The position numbers and the translations under genes were made by a program. From Acetobacter thailandicus (lineage in GTDB: Bacteria > Pseudomonadota > Alphaproteobacteria > Acetobacterales > Acetobacteraceae), in contig NZ_WOSV01000003.1 in assembly GCF_011516655.1 (NCBI RefSeq), positions 347,908 to 411,907 of the forward strand: DNA of 64,000 nucleotides, in the 5' to 3' direction. The notes below the pieces were generated by a model. That model was not told where the DNA came from. It saw only the letters and a list, made by a program, of their open reading frames with translations, and searched no databases. This document shows positions 26,509-34,790 of the stretch, one piece after another; positions within the stretch are counted from its first letter, which is position 1; every line of letters begins with the position of its first letter.

Positions 26509-27449
26509 TAGCGATCTTATACGGCGATTCCGTCCTTTTCTCAGGTTCCTGTACACTCTCAGTACAGGGGCAGACATCGGCATATACCACAAAGAAAAAC
26601 CTGAAAATCTCAGCTATTACCAATGCAGGTGGCAATTCTGTTGATCTGAAAATGAGTGACTGGGTTCAGACCAGCAAGATAGACCTGAAGGCATTCGGGG
26701 CATTTCCTGCCTATGGTAGCACTTATTACTCAGGCATTGTTCTAGACAGGACAATGATCCGGGATACGCTAAGTTACAGAACATGGGCAGCTATCAGAAA
26801 ATCAGGGGGCTGGTAAAAACCCGGCTACATGGCTGGGGTATAACAGCGTCAGACTGGGATTACTCCTACCCAAAGAAACCGAAAGAAACCGAAAGAAACC
26901 GGCTTAGAAAGGCTTGTATCCTATATCGCAGATTGTCAGTCGGGCAAAGCCTCTCTCGCAGATTTTGAAAGCTATGCGAATAAGCAATCCTGGCTTGACT
27001 ATCTGCTGTTTATTGAGCTGGCAGCCTCTCAGGACAGCATGATTAACAATCTGTTTCTGGAATCATGGGATGGCGGGAGTATCTGGCACATCATGGCGTA
27101 TGATATGGATGAAACATTCGGTATCATATGGAATTATACGCCAGCTCAGGTTCAGCCTGGGGTTATAGGGTGGATAACAAACTATAATGCAGCATGGACT
27201 ATGCTGCGTGAATATTTTGCAGATGATTTAGCTGCGAAATGGAAATATTTGCGTGATAATAACGTGATTTCATCTGATACGCTCGACAAAACAATCCGCA
27301 GGCTCACAGGCACGATTTCAACTGACGATTTCACTGCGGATGTTACTGCCTGGGGAACAAACAGCCTGTCGACCTATGGCTTTCTCATTACGTGGATACA
27401 GGGACGCATTGCCAGGCTCGATGAACAGTGGGGCTATAACGCGTCATAA
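26509..27449 (+). pseudogene. Decayed phage tail-type protein with CotH-like domain, 5' end removed by the IS
   Basis: The frame opens directly at the IS edge with ILYGDSVLFSGSCTLSVQ and continues through MSDWVQTSKIDLKAFGAF and LDRTMIRDTLSYRTW. A first frame change falls near 26812 at a G-run/A-run. A second lies at 26872-26902, where the unit AAAGAAACCG occurs three times. With one unit the reading passes smoothly from LLLPKETG into LERLVSYIADCQSGKASLAD; the two extra units add 20 bases. The long intact tail from 26990 has WLDYLLFIELAASQDSMIN, MAYDMDETFG and ends at 27449. The pattern matches CotH-like proteins carried as tail components by prophages. The product is not made in full. Confidence 0.7.
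26872..26902 (+). repeat. Three tandem 10-bp units within the CotH-like pseudogene
   Basis: AAAGAAACCG repeated three times without interruption. Removal of two units restores the reading frame, so copy-number change is the direct cause of one frameshift. Confidence 0.85.
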
Positions 27450-27465
27450 CAGCGCATGACGAACG

Positions 27466-27492
27466 AAACCGCCTGAAAGGGCGGCTTCTTAT
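27466..27492 (+). terminator. Terminator of the CotH-like gene
   Basis: Stem CCGCC with GGCGG, loop about 6 nt, followed by CTTCTTATTT, 17 bases after the stop codon. Confidence 0.7.
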
Positions 27493-27723
27493 TTCTGGAC
27501 TAAAAAAATATAACGGAAGAACAGAGCGGGGGTTCTGCCCCTGCATCTGACGAGGATCTGCGCCGCTCTCAGGCTGATCAGCGCGATCAACCATACCAAA
27601 TCCGGCACTGGCCCGACTTCTGACACAACGCTAAGGATAAATAAGGAGGCATTAATGTTTGCCAGATAAATATTTAATATTTTCAGATGAACATATGCCG
27701 ACGATATCAGATTTTAAAAAACT

Positions 27724-27781
27724 AATAAAATCATTGGCGTCCCGTACGGGATTCGAACCCGTGTTGCCGCCGTGAGAGGGC
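27724..27781. repeat. attL: 58-bp partial copy of tRNA-Glu 3' region
   Basis: The 58 bases match 34733-34790 with three mismatches and in the same orientation. About 46 of them are the 3' half of tRNA-Glu(CTC) including its CCA; the tRNA part stops abruptly after GAGAGGGC and A-rich island sequence follows. This is the attachment-site duplication left by integration into the tRNA gene. The fragment is not a functional tRNA. Confidence 0.92.
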
Positions 27782-27886
27782 AAAAAAAGTTTAATTCTAT
27801 CCATTCCTTATTCTCCTAAATGGTTCAAACTACATATTATTATATCCTCTGATATCACTGTTTGTCACGTGTCTTCACTTACAAAG

Positions 27887-27915
27887 TGGCGCAGAAATGG
27901 CGCAAGAATGGCGCA
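27887..27915 (+). repeat. Three phased 11-bp repeats near the left end of the element
   Basis: TGGCGCA occurs at 27887, 27898 and 27909, exactly 11 bases apart. The 17-bp string GTGGCGCAGAAATGGCG at 27886 is repeated exactly at 34676 near the other end. One-turn spacing suggests arm-type binding sites for the integrase or an accessory protein. Confidence 0.7.
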
Positions 27916-27953
27916 GACTGGCTTAGAGCCTATAATAATGATATCTTTGGCAA

Positions 27954-28409
27954 ATGTCTGATGTTCCTTTTTTGTTCAAGTTAACCCCTGCTGTGCTGAA
28001 TTATGAGTCAGCGGCGGCTTACCTTGGCATTAGTCCAGGTAGGCTTAGGAACCTGATGTGGCTAGGCATTGGTCCTAAAAAGATATCATACGGGAAGAGA
28101 GACGTAAGATTCAGGGTTCAAGACCTGAATGAGTTCATAGCCTCTAAGGCGGAACAATTCCCGAACAACGAAGGGATTAAGAGACCGAGAGGTAGACCCA
28201 GAAAGGTGCCTATGCCTTCCGTCTACGATATGGATGGCGGGGATGTGAGGTGGTTCTTTGAGGTTCAGGATACTTTGAAATTAATGGACCAAATTACATA
28301 TTGGGATATCTTCTGGCGTATCACCTACTCATCATCGTTTGCCTGTTTGGTCTTAATTATCTTTATGTATTTTTATAAGAGGAATGAAAAACGTGGTTCC
28401 GACTATTAA
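27954..28409 (+). CDS. Excisionase/AlpA-like HTH protein with C-terminal transmembrane segment
   Basis: A 151-aa protein, first gene inside the element. Residues 15-65 form a MerR-type winged helix as in excisionases (YESAAAYLGISPGRLRNLMW, then VRFRVQDLNEFI). A basic linker KRPRGRPRKVP resembles an AT-hook. The C-terminus has one hydrophobic helix (SFACLVLIIFMYFY), which is not expected in an excisionase. It overlaps the next gene by 26 bases. A role as recombination directionality factor or as a membrane-tethered regulator is inferred. The ribosome site is weak. Confidence 0.65.
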   Translation: MSDVPFLFKLTPAVLNYESAAAYLGISPGRLRNLMWLGIGPKKISYGKRDVRFRVQDLNEFIASKAEQFPNNEGIKRPRGRPRKVPMPSVYDMDGGDVRWFFEVQDTLKLMDQITYWDIFWRITYSSSFACLVLIIFMYFYKRNEKRGSDY

Positions 28410-29136
28410 TTCATTACTTTCTCAGTCTGGTGGAGGAATTATTGTAGCTATATTGTTCGCTATTTTTCACGTCAGTTATACAAGCCTAGTTAAGCGTGGA
28501 GAAAATAAAGAAAATGAAGAACGCAAGAGCGAACTTCAGAAAAACATTGAAGAAATAAAGGGAGAAATATCAAAAAATACAGAAACACATAAAATAATAA
28601 CAGGTCGATCTTTGGACCGGGAAATAAAATACAATCAAAAAGAGTACGAGGGCTTATCTGAATGTTGGTTAAATATGAGGAGCGCCTTTGAATTAGCAAA
28701 TAAAATTGCTAACGAACCGTCAATGCTTCCTAATGTGAATGCATATGATGAGCATCAATTAGAATCATATCTAAATACTTTAAACATAAGTGATGATGAC
28801 AAAAAAATAATACAACATTCTAGTAAAAAGAGTGCAGAATTGTTTTATATACTTTTGCATATGAATATAGAGAAAATAAAAAATACAAGTAATGATTTTT
28901 TAAATTCTTTATATAAGTACCAAATATTCATAGAGGATGATATTTATGAAAAGTTTTACGATTTGTTTCGGATTTTAGATGCTATTATCGTTTGGAAACG
29001 CCAAATATACAATCAATACTGTTCAGAGGAAACTAAAGAGGAGGCGAGAAGTAATATAAAAGCGCATTTAGGAGAAGGGGCCAAAAAGAAAATGTCTGTT
29101 CTTCTTGAGGAAATAAAAGAAAAAATCAAAAAATAA
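28384..29136 (+). CDS. Membrane-anchored coiled-coil protein of unknown function
   Basis: A 250-aa protein with one N-terminal membrane helix (IIVAILFAIFHVSYTSLV), a Lys/Glu-rich coiled coil (about residues 38-65) and a helical, charged C-terminal body. The base composition is strongly AT-rich, unlike the chromosome. I recognise no domain. It overlaps the preceding HTH-membrane protein gene, so the two are co-translated and may act as a pair at the membrane. As cargo of a mobile element, entry exclusion, plasmid maintenance or phage defence are possible, but nothing in the sequence decides. Confidence 0.6.
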   Translation: MKNVVPTINSLLSQSGGGIIVAILFAIFHVSYTSLVKRGENKENEERKSELQKNIEEIKGEISKNTETHKIITGRSLDREIKYNQKEYEGLSECWLNMRSAFELANKIANEPSMLPNVNAYDEHQLESYLNTLNISDDDKKIIQHSSKKSAELFYILLHMNIEKIKNTSNDFLNSLYKYQIFIEDDIYEKFYDLFRILDAIIVWKRQIYNQYCSEETKEEARSNIKAHLGEGAKKKMSVLLEEIKEKIKK

Positions 29137-29175
29137 TTTTGTAATTTTATGTTTCTGATATATTATATAAAAATA

Positions 29176-29201
29176 CCTTCGTAAGCGTTAACTTACGAAG
29201 G
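29176..29201. terminator. Hairpin after the coiled-coil gene
   Basis: A perfect 10-bp stem CCTTCGTAAG with CTTACGAAGG and a 6-nt loop. The T-run is better on the minus strand, so it may be an operator or origin element instead of a terminator. Confidence 0.5.
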
Positions 29202-29346
29202 ATTTAAAAACTTAATTTGGATGCGCTAGGAACACATTCAAACAATTTACACTGAACATTTTTAGATTAAAGCATATAAAGTATTTAGTCAACAAAAACG
29301 TTAAATGTTTGAATAATTTTTAGCCATTCTCAAAATGGAGAAAATT

Positions 29347-30537
29347 ATGAAAGCATTAGACTTAATAAAATTGCCAAATTGGCACAATAAAAATGATAAG
29401 ATTATTGATAAATCCTTGAAGCAATCTTGCGAGATTGCACCGCATCTTAAAAACCTTGCAAATAATCTTATCATCAATATGCCTCGAATGGTTCGAGCTT
29501 CTCAAAATCTGAAATCAATCAGCATTGAGAAATCAAGCCATCTTTTCAGGCTTGATAATGCTATTAGTCTGCCTTGGATATCGTTCAACACAGATAAAGC
29601 CATTAACTGCCTGTTGCTGGATATAGACCATGACGAAGGCTTGGCTATGTGGGAAGACCTCCCAGACAACATAAAGCCCCACCTTGTCATTGACCCTTGG
29701 AGTGGCAGAAGTCTTGCCATTATCCAGCTTGCTACACCCGTGCTCACGGGAGAGGGGGCAAGGCTCGGACCACAATTTTTAGCAAATCTTGCTCATGAAA
29801 TGATGGCTTCCTATTTTGAAGCCACAGCTTTGCCACACAGCAACGTTGTTAAGAATCCTTGGGGGTTATCGAGCAACATCATCGGAACGCTATCCAGACG
29901 CTCACAGCAACCTTCTACTGGCATACTATGGGATACACACCAGCAGATTAATCCTGAACTCTGCTGGCATACGGTTCCAGGAAAATATGAGATTGAATTA
30001 CGTGATATCATCGACGTATTTAAATCTTACTATGAAAATTATGCTCCAAAAAGCACAAAGAGAAAATTCATCAACAGAGGTGAGCCTTCATCTCTTGGTA
30101 AAAATTGCCTGATATTCGATTTGTTGAGGTTCTGGTGTTATGACCACAATGAGTCATCTTTTCAGGCAATTTATCAGAAATGTATCGATTTAGATTTTCA
30201 AGAGAATACCAATCTTCCAAAATCTGATATTAAATCCATTTCAAAATCCATATCCAAATTTATGAACACCAGATTTAACCCGCGCACAAACCTAGATTCC
30301 AGAAGAGGAATTATGGGTTTGAAGGGCTCTCCTCTGAATAAAGAAGAACGCCAAAGAGTGAGTGCGAGACGTACACACTCCATTCAAAACGATAGGAGAG
30401 ACGCAAAAATTAAATGGGGATTGGAAAATTTTCCAAAGGATAAAAAATTATCTCAAAGGGTTTTTTCAAAAATATCAGGATTATCTTTAAAAACAGTAGA
30501 AAGAAACTGGGAAAATATCAAAAATATGGCAGGTTAA
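29347..30537 (+). CDS. ColE2-type replication initiator (replicase family)
   Basis: A 396-aa protein. The family pattern is clear: LLDIDHDEGLAMWED, then DPWSGRSLAIIQLATPVLT, GEGARLGPQFLANLAHEM and VVKNPWG, as in Rep proteins of ColE2-like plasmids, which prime leading-strand synthesis at their origin. A PriCT-like helical region and a C-terminal HTH-like tail (LSQRVFSKISGLSLKTVERN) follow. I chose the ATG at 29347, which has GGAG in front; an ATG at 29335 is also in frame. A Rep inside an integrated element suggests that the excised circle can replicate. The origin should lie in the long non-coding stretch downstream. Confidence 0.82.
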   Translation: MKALDLIKLPNWHNKNDKIIDKSLKQSCEIAPHLKNLANNLIINMPRMVRASQNLKSISIEKSSHLFRLDNAISLPWISFNTDKAINCLLLDIDHDEGLAMWEDLPDNIKPHLVIDPWSGRSLAIIQLATPVLTGEGARLGPQFLANLAHEMMASYFEATALPHSNVVKNPWGLSSNIIGTLSRRSQQPSTGILWDTHQQINPELCWHTVPGKYEIELRDIIDVFKSYYENYAPKSTKRKFINRGEPSSLGKNCLIFDLLRFWCYDHNESSFQAIYQKCIDLDFQENTNLPKSDIKSISKSISKFMNTRFNPRTNLDSRRGIMGLKGSPLNKEERQRVSARRTHSIQNDRRDAKIKWGLENFPKDKKLSQRVFSKISGLSLKTVERNWENIKNMAG

Positions 30538-30733
30538 AAACTGCCGTCATATGGTGCCCTATCAGGTATTACAGATTTTAAAAAAATCAGAGATGGGAAT
30601 CTTAGTCAAATCTAAAGGAATCCTACATCTTTAAAATTGGAATCCTATATTAACCCATAGTCACCAAAAATTTTTTCGCCGAGCCTATTAACTGCGTTGA
30701 AGGGTCACTTTGACCAACAATAAGCCATTTATG

Positions 30734-30775
30734 GCGCTACGCAGTTCCCCTTCCTCAAATTACATGAGGAAGGGG
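30734..30775 (+). repeat. Hairpin cassette, copy A
   Basis: GCGCTACGCAGTTCCCC runs directly into a 10-bp stem CCCCTTCCTC with GAGGAAGGGG (loop 9 nt). Nearly the same unit is found in inverted orientation at 33439-33478, so the pair brackets the mobilization genes. Confidence 0.75.
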
Positions 30776-31029
30776 TTAGGGGATGGTTTTGTTCTTGCGC
30801 AAGCATTTTTTGAATGCTACGCGAAACATTTAAATATTATTCTGTTAGAGCGATAATAAAAACGATATAACTTTTAAATATTTTTTAAGTTAGAAAAGGA
30901 TAAAATCACGCTGCATTTTAATAAATTATTTTTTCTATAAAAAGTAATGTATTTTAATTACATGTTATTATATTTTTATTCTGTTTTTCTCTCTCTATTA
31001 TTATAATTATTATACATTCTTTTTATAAT

Positions 31030-31090
31030 AGCCAGTCATGGGAGGCGTTGCCCCCCAACTGGCAAGGGGCTCTGCCCCGTTGACCCCGAA
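31030..31090 (+). other. Putative oriT-like block upstream of mobC
   Basis: GC-rich block in an AT-rich setting, with GGCGTTGCCCCCC and the hairpin GGGGCTCTGCCCC directly before mobC. Such blocks are common at nic regions next to MobC genes. The nick site cannot be placed. Confidence 0.4.
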
Positions 31091-31117
31091 GAATGGAGAA
31101 ACAAGGAGGAAAGGAAA

Positions 31118-31453
31118 ATGGCGACAGCACAAAGAGACAGATTTTTTATAAAATTAAATCCTGATGAAAAGGCAAAATGGAAGAAACACGCTGAAGAAAT
31201 TGGATATAATAATATTTCTTCCATGTTGCGAGAAATGGTTCGTGAAAGCATTGCCAGCGGAACAACTGGAAATGAATTAAAGGACGAACTTCTAAAAATC
31301 AGGCGTGAGATTTCAGCAATTGGCAATAATATTAACCAAATTGCGAAGCACTCAAACCAGACAAAAACAGCACACGACATTCCTGATTTGTCCAAAATTA
31401 AAAAAAATATTGCACGAGTTGTTCAGGTAATGAGGGGCAGAATTGATAATTAA
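31118..31453 (+). CDS. MobC-like relaxosome accessory protein
   Basis: A 111-aa small basic protein with a ribbon-helix-helix-like N-terminus (RFFIKLNPDEKAKWKKHAEE) and the MobC-type helix ISAIGNNINQIAKHSNQ near residue 70. MobC proteins bind oriT and help the relaxase open the strands. An excellent ribosome site (AAGGAGGAAAGG) precedes the ATG. The gene overlaps the relaxase start by 11 bases. Confidence 0.85.
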   Translation: MATAQRDRFFIKLNPDEKAKWKKHAEEIGYNNISSMLREMVRESIASGTTGNELKDELLKIRREISAIGNNINQIAKHSNQTKTAHDIPDLSKIKKNIARVVQVMRGRIDN

Positions 31454-33413
31454 AGGCGGGGCTGTTTCGTGCAAATCTGGCACATCAAAGACAGCATCCC
31501 ATATTTTTGAAGGACCAACCAACGAGCAAATAGAAGCTCTTCAGGGCAACCCTGAAGACATGAAAGACATGCTAAACGACGCACGTCAGCAGGGCTTAAA
31601 ATATGCTTTTGAGCACTTTAAAATCTCTCCTGAAAAAGAGATTACCAGAGCCGAGGCTTATAAAGACTTTCAAGCAATCGCTGATGAATACGGCTTTAGT
31701 CTTTCTGATTCTGTGATTGTTGAACATCGCAAAGCCCGCCAGAATGACGAAAACAGCCCTATACACTGGCACATGATAGCGCCTTATCTGAATCCAGAGA
31801 CAGGCAAAGCTGTTGATTTGAAAAATAATTTTGCCAGAAATGAGAAGCTTTCACGCTTATCAGAAATCAGAACAGGGCAAACTTTAATCAAAGGTCAACA
31901 TAATGAAGCGGTGTTTTACACCCTTCAAAAAGAAGGAAAAATATCAGAAGCCAACCAGGTTAAGCACCTAATGGAAGGAGATTTGCCACTTCCATCATAT
32001 AGCCAAGATAGCCACCAAAAAGCAGGAAGAAGAGGAATTAATCTACCAGAAGAAAAGAATAATATCAAAGAGATATATAAATTATGCGATGGGATAAAGT
32101 CATTTAAGAGTGCTTTGGAAGAAAAAGGTTACTCTATAAAAGAGGGAAATAAAAAAGATACATATATTATAGAAAAGGATGGTTTGTTGATTGGTTCAGC
32201 AAATCGTTTGCTTTCTATGAAAAAAGAAATATTTAAAGAGGAGTTTAAAAATGCAACAACAACAAGGAAAAAACTTAGGTTCGGAAGCGATAAGCAAGAA
32301 GCCAACAATTCAGCAAGCGACATACAGCCAAGCCAAGAAATCAGCACTCAACACATCCCAGATAATAGAACTTCTGACAGAGCAGCCGGCAGAAGAATCA
32401 CCGATTCAGCAAATCCTGGAACTACTCCAGGACATTCAAAGTCAGCAAAAAGCACTGCTCAAAACATCCGAGCAAACAGCAAAAATACTTCATACGCTGT
32501 TGCAAAAGCTCGCATAAATTCTTCTGCTGGCGTTGCTTCCGTAAAAGTTGAAAGTGATGACAAAACAGCTTCAGCCGCTGGAATTAGAGCAGGAAATGCT
32601 GTTATTGAAGAATGGAAAAATCTCGAAAGATTAAATGAAGAAATTGATGAATTTTTTCAAAATCTTGAAAAGATGAATAAATTAAATAAGATTTCAAAAG
32701 AAAGATTTCTTAAAAAATCAGCACTGAAAAATGTAAATTCTTCCTTAAAAGAAAAATATGATGTTTTGAAAAATAGACCGAAGGTAAGAAGCTGGAAAGA
32801 TATTAAATACGATTTAGAAAATAAACCGTTTCAAGATTATTTAAAATCTAAAAAAGAAAAAGAGCAATGCGAAGAAAAAATAAAAATTCTTGAAAAGAAA
32901 AAATATGGAATGTTTAAATCTTTCAATAAAGAATATAAAAAATATATTAAAACATTAGAAGAATTAAAAGAATTACTTACAGAATTATGCAGTAAAGAAA
33001 ATAATTTATCAGACAAATATGACATTAAATTAAGAATTTCTTATGACGAAGCAAAAAGCGAACAAGATAAACAAAAAAGAGATCAGGAAGATTATGACAA
33101 GAAACATGATATTGAAAAAACAAGAGATGATTTTGCAAAATTGAAAAATATTAAAGAAGATATTTTAAACAATGATAAAGATATAATTGAAGATGTTCAT
33201 AAAAACGGCCCTGAAAATGAGCTTAAAAAACGCCAAGAAGAAGAACAGAAACAATTAGAAGAATTACACGAGAAACAGAAAAAAGAAGCCGAGAAAACGG
33301 CAAAGCTTTCACAAGCACGAACAAATGCTATGTTGAAAAAAATGGATGGTTCAAAAAAATCACAAGAAGAACTTGAAGCCGAAGAACTCAACACACTCGG
33401 CTTTAAGCCTTGA
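31443..33413 (+). CDS. Relaxase (mobilization nuclease)
   Basis: A 656-aa protein started from TTG within the mobC stop region. The N-terminal 170 residues carry the metal-binding His motif (EHRKARQ, then IHWHMIAPYLNPETGKAVDL) and RNEKLSRLSEIRTGQ, which identify a relaxase that nicks oriT. The MOB class (P or Q) is not settled by eye. Residues from about 375 to the end form a very charged Lys/Glu coiled coil with no primase or helicase motif. The gene is AT-rich. A second open frame with its own ribosome site lies inside at 32251-32517. No type IV secretion genes are present, so transfer would need a helper. Confidence 0.85.
   Translation: MIIKGGAVSCKSGTSKTASHIFEGPTNEQIEALQGNPEDMKDMLNDARQQGLKYAFEHFKISPEKEITRAEAYKDFQAIADEYGFSLSDSVIVEHRKARQNDENSPIHWHMIAPYLNPETGKAVDLKNNFARNEKLSRLSEIRTGQTLIKGQHNEAVFYTLQKEGKISEANQVKHLMEGDLPLPSYSQDSHQKAGRRGINLPEEKNNIKEIYKLCDGIKSFKSALEEKGYSIKEGNKKDTYIIEKDGLLIGSANRLLSMKKEIFKEEFKNATTTRKKLRFGSDKQEANNSASDIQPSQEISTQHIPDNRTSDRAAGRRITDSANPGTTPGHSKSAKSTAQNIRANSKNTSYAVAKARINSSAGVASVKVESDDKTASAAGIRAGNAVIEEWKNLERLNEEIDEFFQNLEKMNKLNKISKERFLKKSALKNVNSSLKEKYDVLKNRPKVRSWKDIKYDLENKPFQDYLKSKKEKEQCEEKIKILEKKKYGMFKSFNKEYKKYIKTLEELKELLTELCSKENNLSDKYDIKLRISYDEAKSEQDKQKRDQEDYDKKHDIEKTRDDFAKLKNIKEDILNNDKDIIEDVHKNGPENELKKRQEEEQKQLEELHEKQKKEAEKTAKLSQARTNAMLKKMDGSKKSQEELEAEELNTLGFKP
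32251..32517 (+). CDS. Gene embedded in the relaxase in another frame (MobB-like position)
   Basis: An 88-aa frame starting with ATG and preceded by AAGAGGAG at a 7-base spacing, a stronger ribosome site than that of the relaxase itself. The product is Gln-rich and helical (MQQQQGKNLGSEAISKKPT to ILHTLLQKLA) with a heptad-like leucine pattern, LTEQPAEESPIQQILELLQD. In IncQ plasmids mobB is encoded inside mobA in a different frame, which makes this arrangement credible. No membrane helix is seen, unlike RSF1010 MobB, so homology is not claimed. Confidence 0.55.
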   Translation: MQQQQGKNLGSEAISKKPTIQQATYSQAKKSALNTSQIIELLTEQPAEESPIQQILELLQDIQSQQKALLKTSEQTAKILHTLLQKLA

Positions 33414-33438
33414 TTTCATTAGACAAAACTCCCCCTAC

Positions 33439-33478
33439 CCCCCTCTCGCGTGCTTCGAGAGGGGGAACTTCGTAGCGC
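33439..33478 (-). repeat. Hairpin cassette, copy B (inverted)
   Basis: A perfect 10-bp stem CCCCCTCTCG with CGAGAGGGGG, then AACTTCGTAGCGC. Read on the minus strand it matches copy A at 30734 in 16 of 17 flanking bases, and the hairpin position is conserved while its stem sequence differs. It lies just after the relaxase stop. Confidence 0.75.
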
Positions 33479-33510
33479 AACAAGTTGCTTTGTATTGGGC
33501 ACAGAGCCCA

Positions 33511-34647
33511 TCACTCTTCTTTATATGCAATCCTCAATATTTTTTCTTGTTCTTCTGCAAAATTAGCCAAGTCTTCGAGGATAGGTTGGTAGTATCTGTC
33601 CAGAGATTTTAAATCTCTGTGACCCGTGACGCGACACAAGTCCAACGGATTGGTGAAGATTTTAGCCAATCTTGAAGTTGCTTCATGGCGCAAATCATGG
33701 AAGGTCAGGTCTTTTAATCCTGCTTTTTTAACATAACGACCATATCGAACAGAAAAAGCATCCTCGGTTCCAACATTAAAAATTTTGTCTGTTGGCTTTG
33801 GTTCATGTTCATAAGAGGCAAGCTTTTCAATCAGGAGGCGACGAGCCCCAGGCATCAAAGGGCGCTTTTCTGGTCCATGTTCTTCTCTATGTTTCTCGTT
33901 TTTCGTTCGAGCTAGTGAGATTGTCTTGCCATCAAGGTCAATATCACACCAACGAAGAGATAAGGACTCACCACGTCTACAAGCCTGCTCAATCGACCAT
34001 TTCACAAGCCAGATATCATCAAGACAGACAGAATCCGCCATGCATTCAATCAGGCGATTATATTCCGATTTTTCTGCATTAACGTCATTAAGCCGACGAT
34101 TCCGCTTCTTGTCCGCGCCTGCTGGACGCTTGACGATTCTACCCGAGGCAGGATTTTGAGTTAGCGGGATATCCCACTCGCTAATAGCGTGCTGAATGAT
34201 TGAGGCTAACAGATTGAGCCGTTTGACGCACGTAGAAGGGGCTAGCCCAGATTCAAGCATTCTGTCCCGAAATTTCCGAACATCTCCCGAGTTCAGCTTT
34301 GAGAGCCTTGTTTGTGCAATCTCATCGCGCAGGATGGCAGGAACGTGTCCAATCCTGTCAGTGGTCCTATTCTGCATATTGTCATCACGAAAACGTGATA
34401 CTAACGATTCAACAGTATGTTTGTCTAGTGGGGACGTATCTCGAAAGAGTCCCAATTCAGCTTCGGCGGATTTCTCATTAATCCAGCGTTTGGCGATAGC
34501 AGCGGACTCAAAAGTCTTAATGACACGTTTGCCATCTATCTGCTTGCGAGCCTGATACTGTTTTGGGGCTCGATAGTAGATTCCCTTTGGTAGGGTTCTG
34601 CCTGTTGCAGGGTCTCGATTCTCAGGTTTTGAAGTTGCTTCAGACAT
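33511..34647 (-). CDS. Tyrosine recombinase, integrase of the tRNA-Glu element
   Basis: A 378-aa integrase. It has an N-terminal arm-binding type region (KGIYYRAPKQYQARKQIDGK), a core-binding domain (about 70-170) and a catalytic domain with Arg in EQACRRGESLSLRW, HDLRHE, TGHRDLKSLDRYY with the nucleophile Tyr. It lies next to the intact tRNA-Glu and the attR repeat, as is usual for integrases that use a tRNA 3' end. I chose the ATG at 34647 because AGGGGTGAAAG precedes it; an ATG at 34665 is in frame. Confidence 0.92.
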   Translation of the reverse strand: MSEATSKPENRDPATGRTLPKGIYYRAPKQYQARKQIDGKRVIKTFESAAIAKRWINEKSAEAELGLFRDTSPLDKHTVESLVSRFRDDNMQNRTTDRIGHVPAILRDEIAQTRLSKLNSGDVRKFRDRMLESGLAPSTCVKRLNLLASIIQHAISEWDIPLTQNPASGRIVKRPAGADKKRNRRLNDVNAEKSEYNRLIECMADSVCLDDIWLVKWSIEQACRRGESLSLRWCDIDLDGKTISLARTKNEKHREEHGPEKRPLMPGARRLLIEKLASYEHEPKPTDKIFNVGTEDAFSVRYGRYVKKAGLKDLTFHDLRHEATSRLAKIFTNPLDLCRVTGHRDLKSLDRYYQPILEDLANFAEEQEKILRIAYKEE

Positions 34648-34676
34648 ATCTTTCACCCCTACCATTTTTACAGGAG

Positions 34677-34694
34677 TGGCGCAGAAATGGCGTG
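34677..34694 (+). repeat. Two phased 11-bp repeats near the right end of the element
   Basis: TGGCGCA at 34677 and TGGCGTG at 34688 repeat the 11-base spacing seen at the left end. They lie between the integrase start and attR. Confidence 0.65.
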
Positions 34695-34732
34695 AATAAT
34701 CTGATTTTTAAGCCTGATTTCTTGGAAAACCC

Positions 34733-34790
34733 AATAAAATCAATGGTGTCCCGTACGGGATTTGAACCCGTGTTGCCGCCGTGAGAGGGC
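34733..34790. repeat. attR: 58-bp direct repeat within tRNA-Glu
   Basis: Right copy of the attachment repeat, matching 27724-27781 with three mismatches. It overlaps the intact tRNA-Glu gene. The element between the copies is about 7 kb. Confidence 0.92.

Larger units (their letters stand above)
30538..31117. other. Non-coding control region between rep and mobC (possible oriV and oriT)
   Basis: About 580 bases without a gene. It holds the hairpin cassette at 30734-30775, a palindrome TTGCGCAA and an AGCATT/AATGCT hairpin near 30805-30825, a very AT-rich tract 30835-31025, and a GC-rich block 31030-31090 next to mobC. The arrangement is what one expects of a replication origin followed by a transfer origin, but neither is proven. 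Confidence 0.5.

Noticed and set aside
27504..27623. A 40-codon open frame ending in HWPDF, just after the CotH-like remnant
   Set aside because: It has no start codon and no ribosome site; it may be a further scrap of the prophage but cannot be called a gene.
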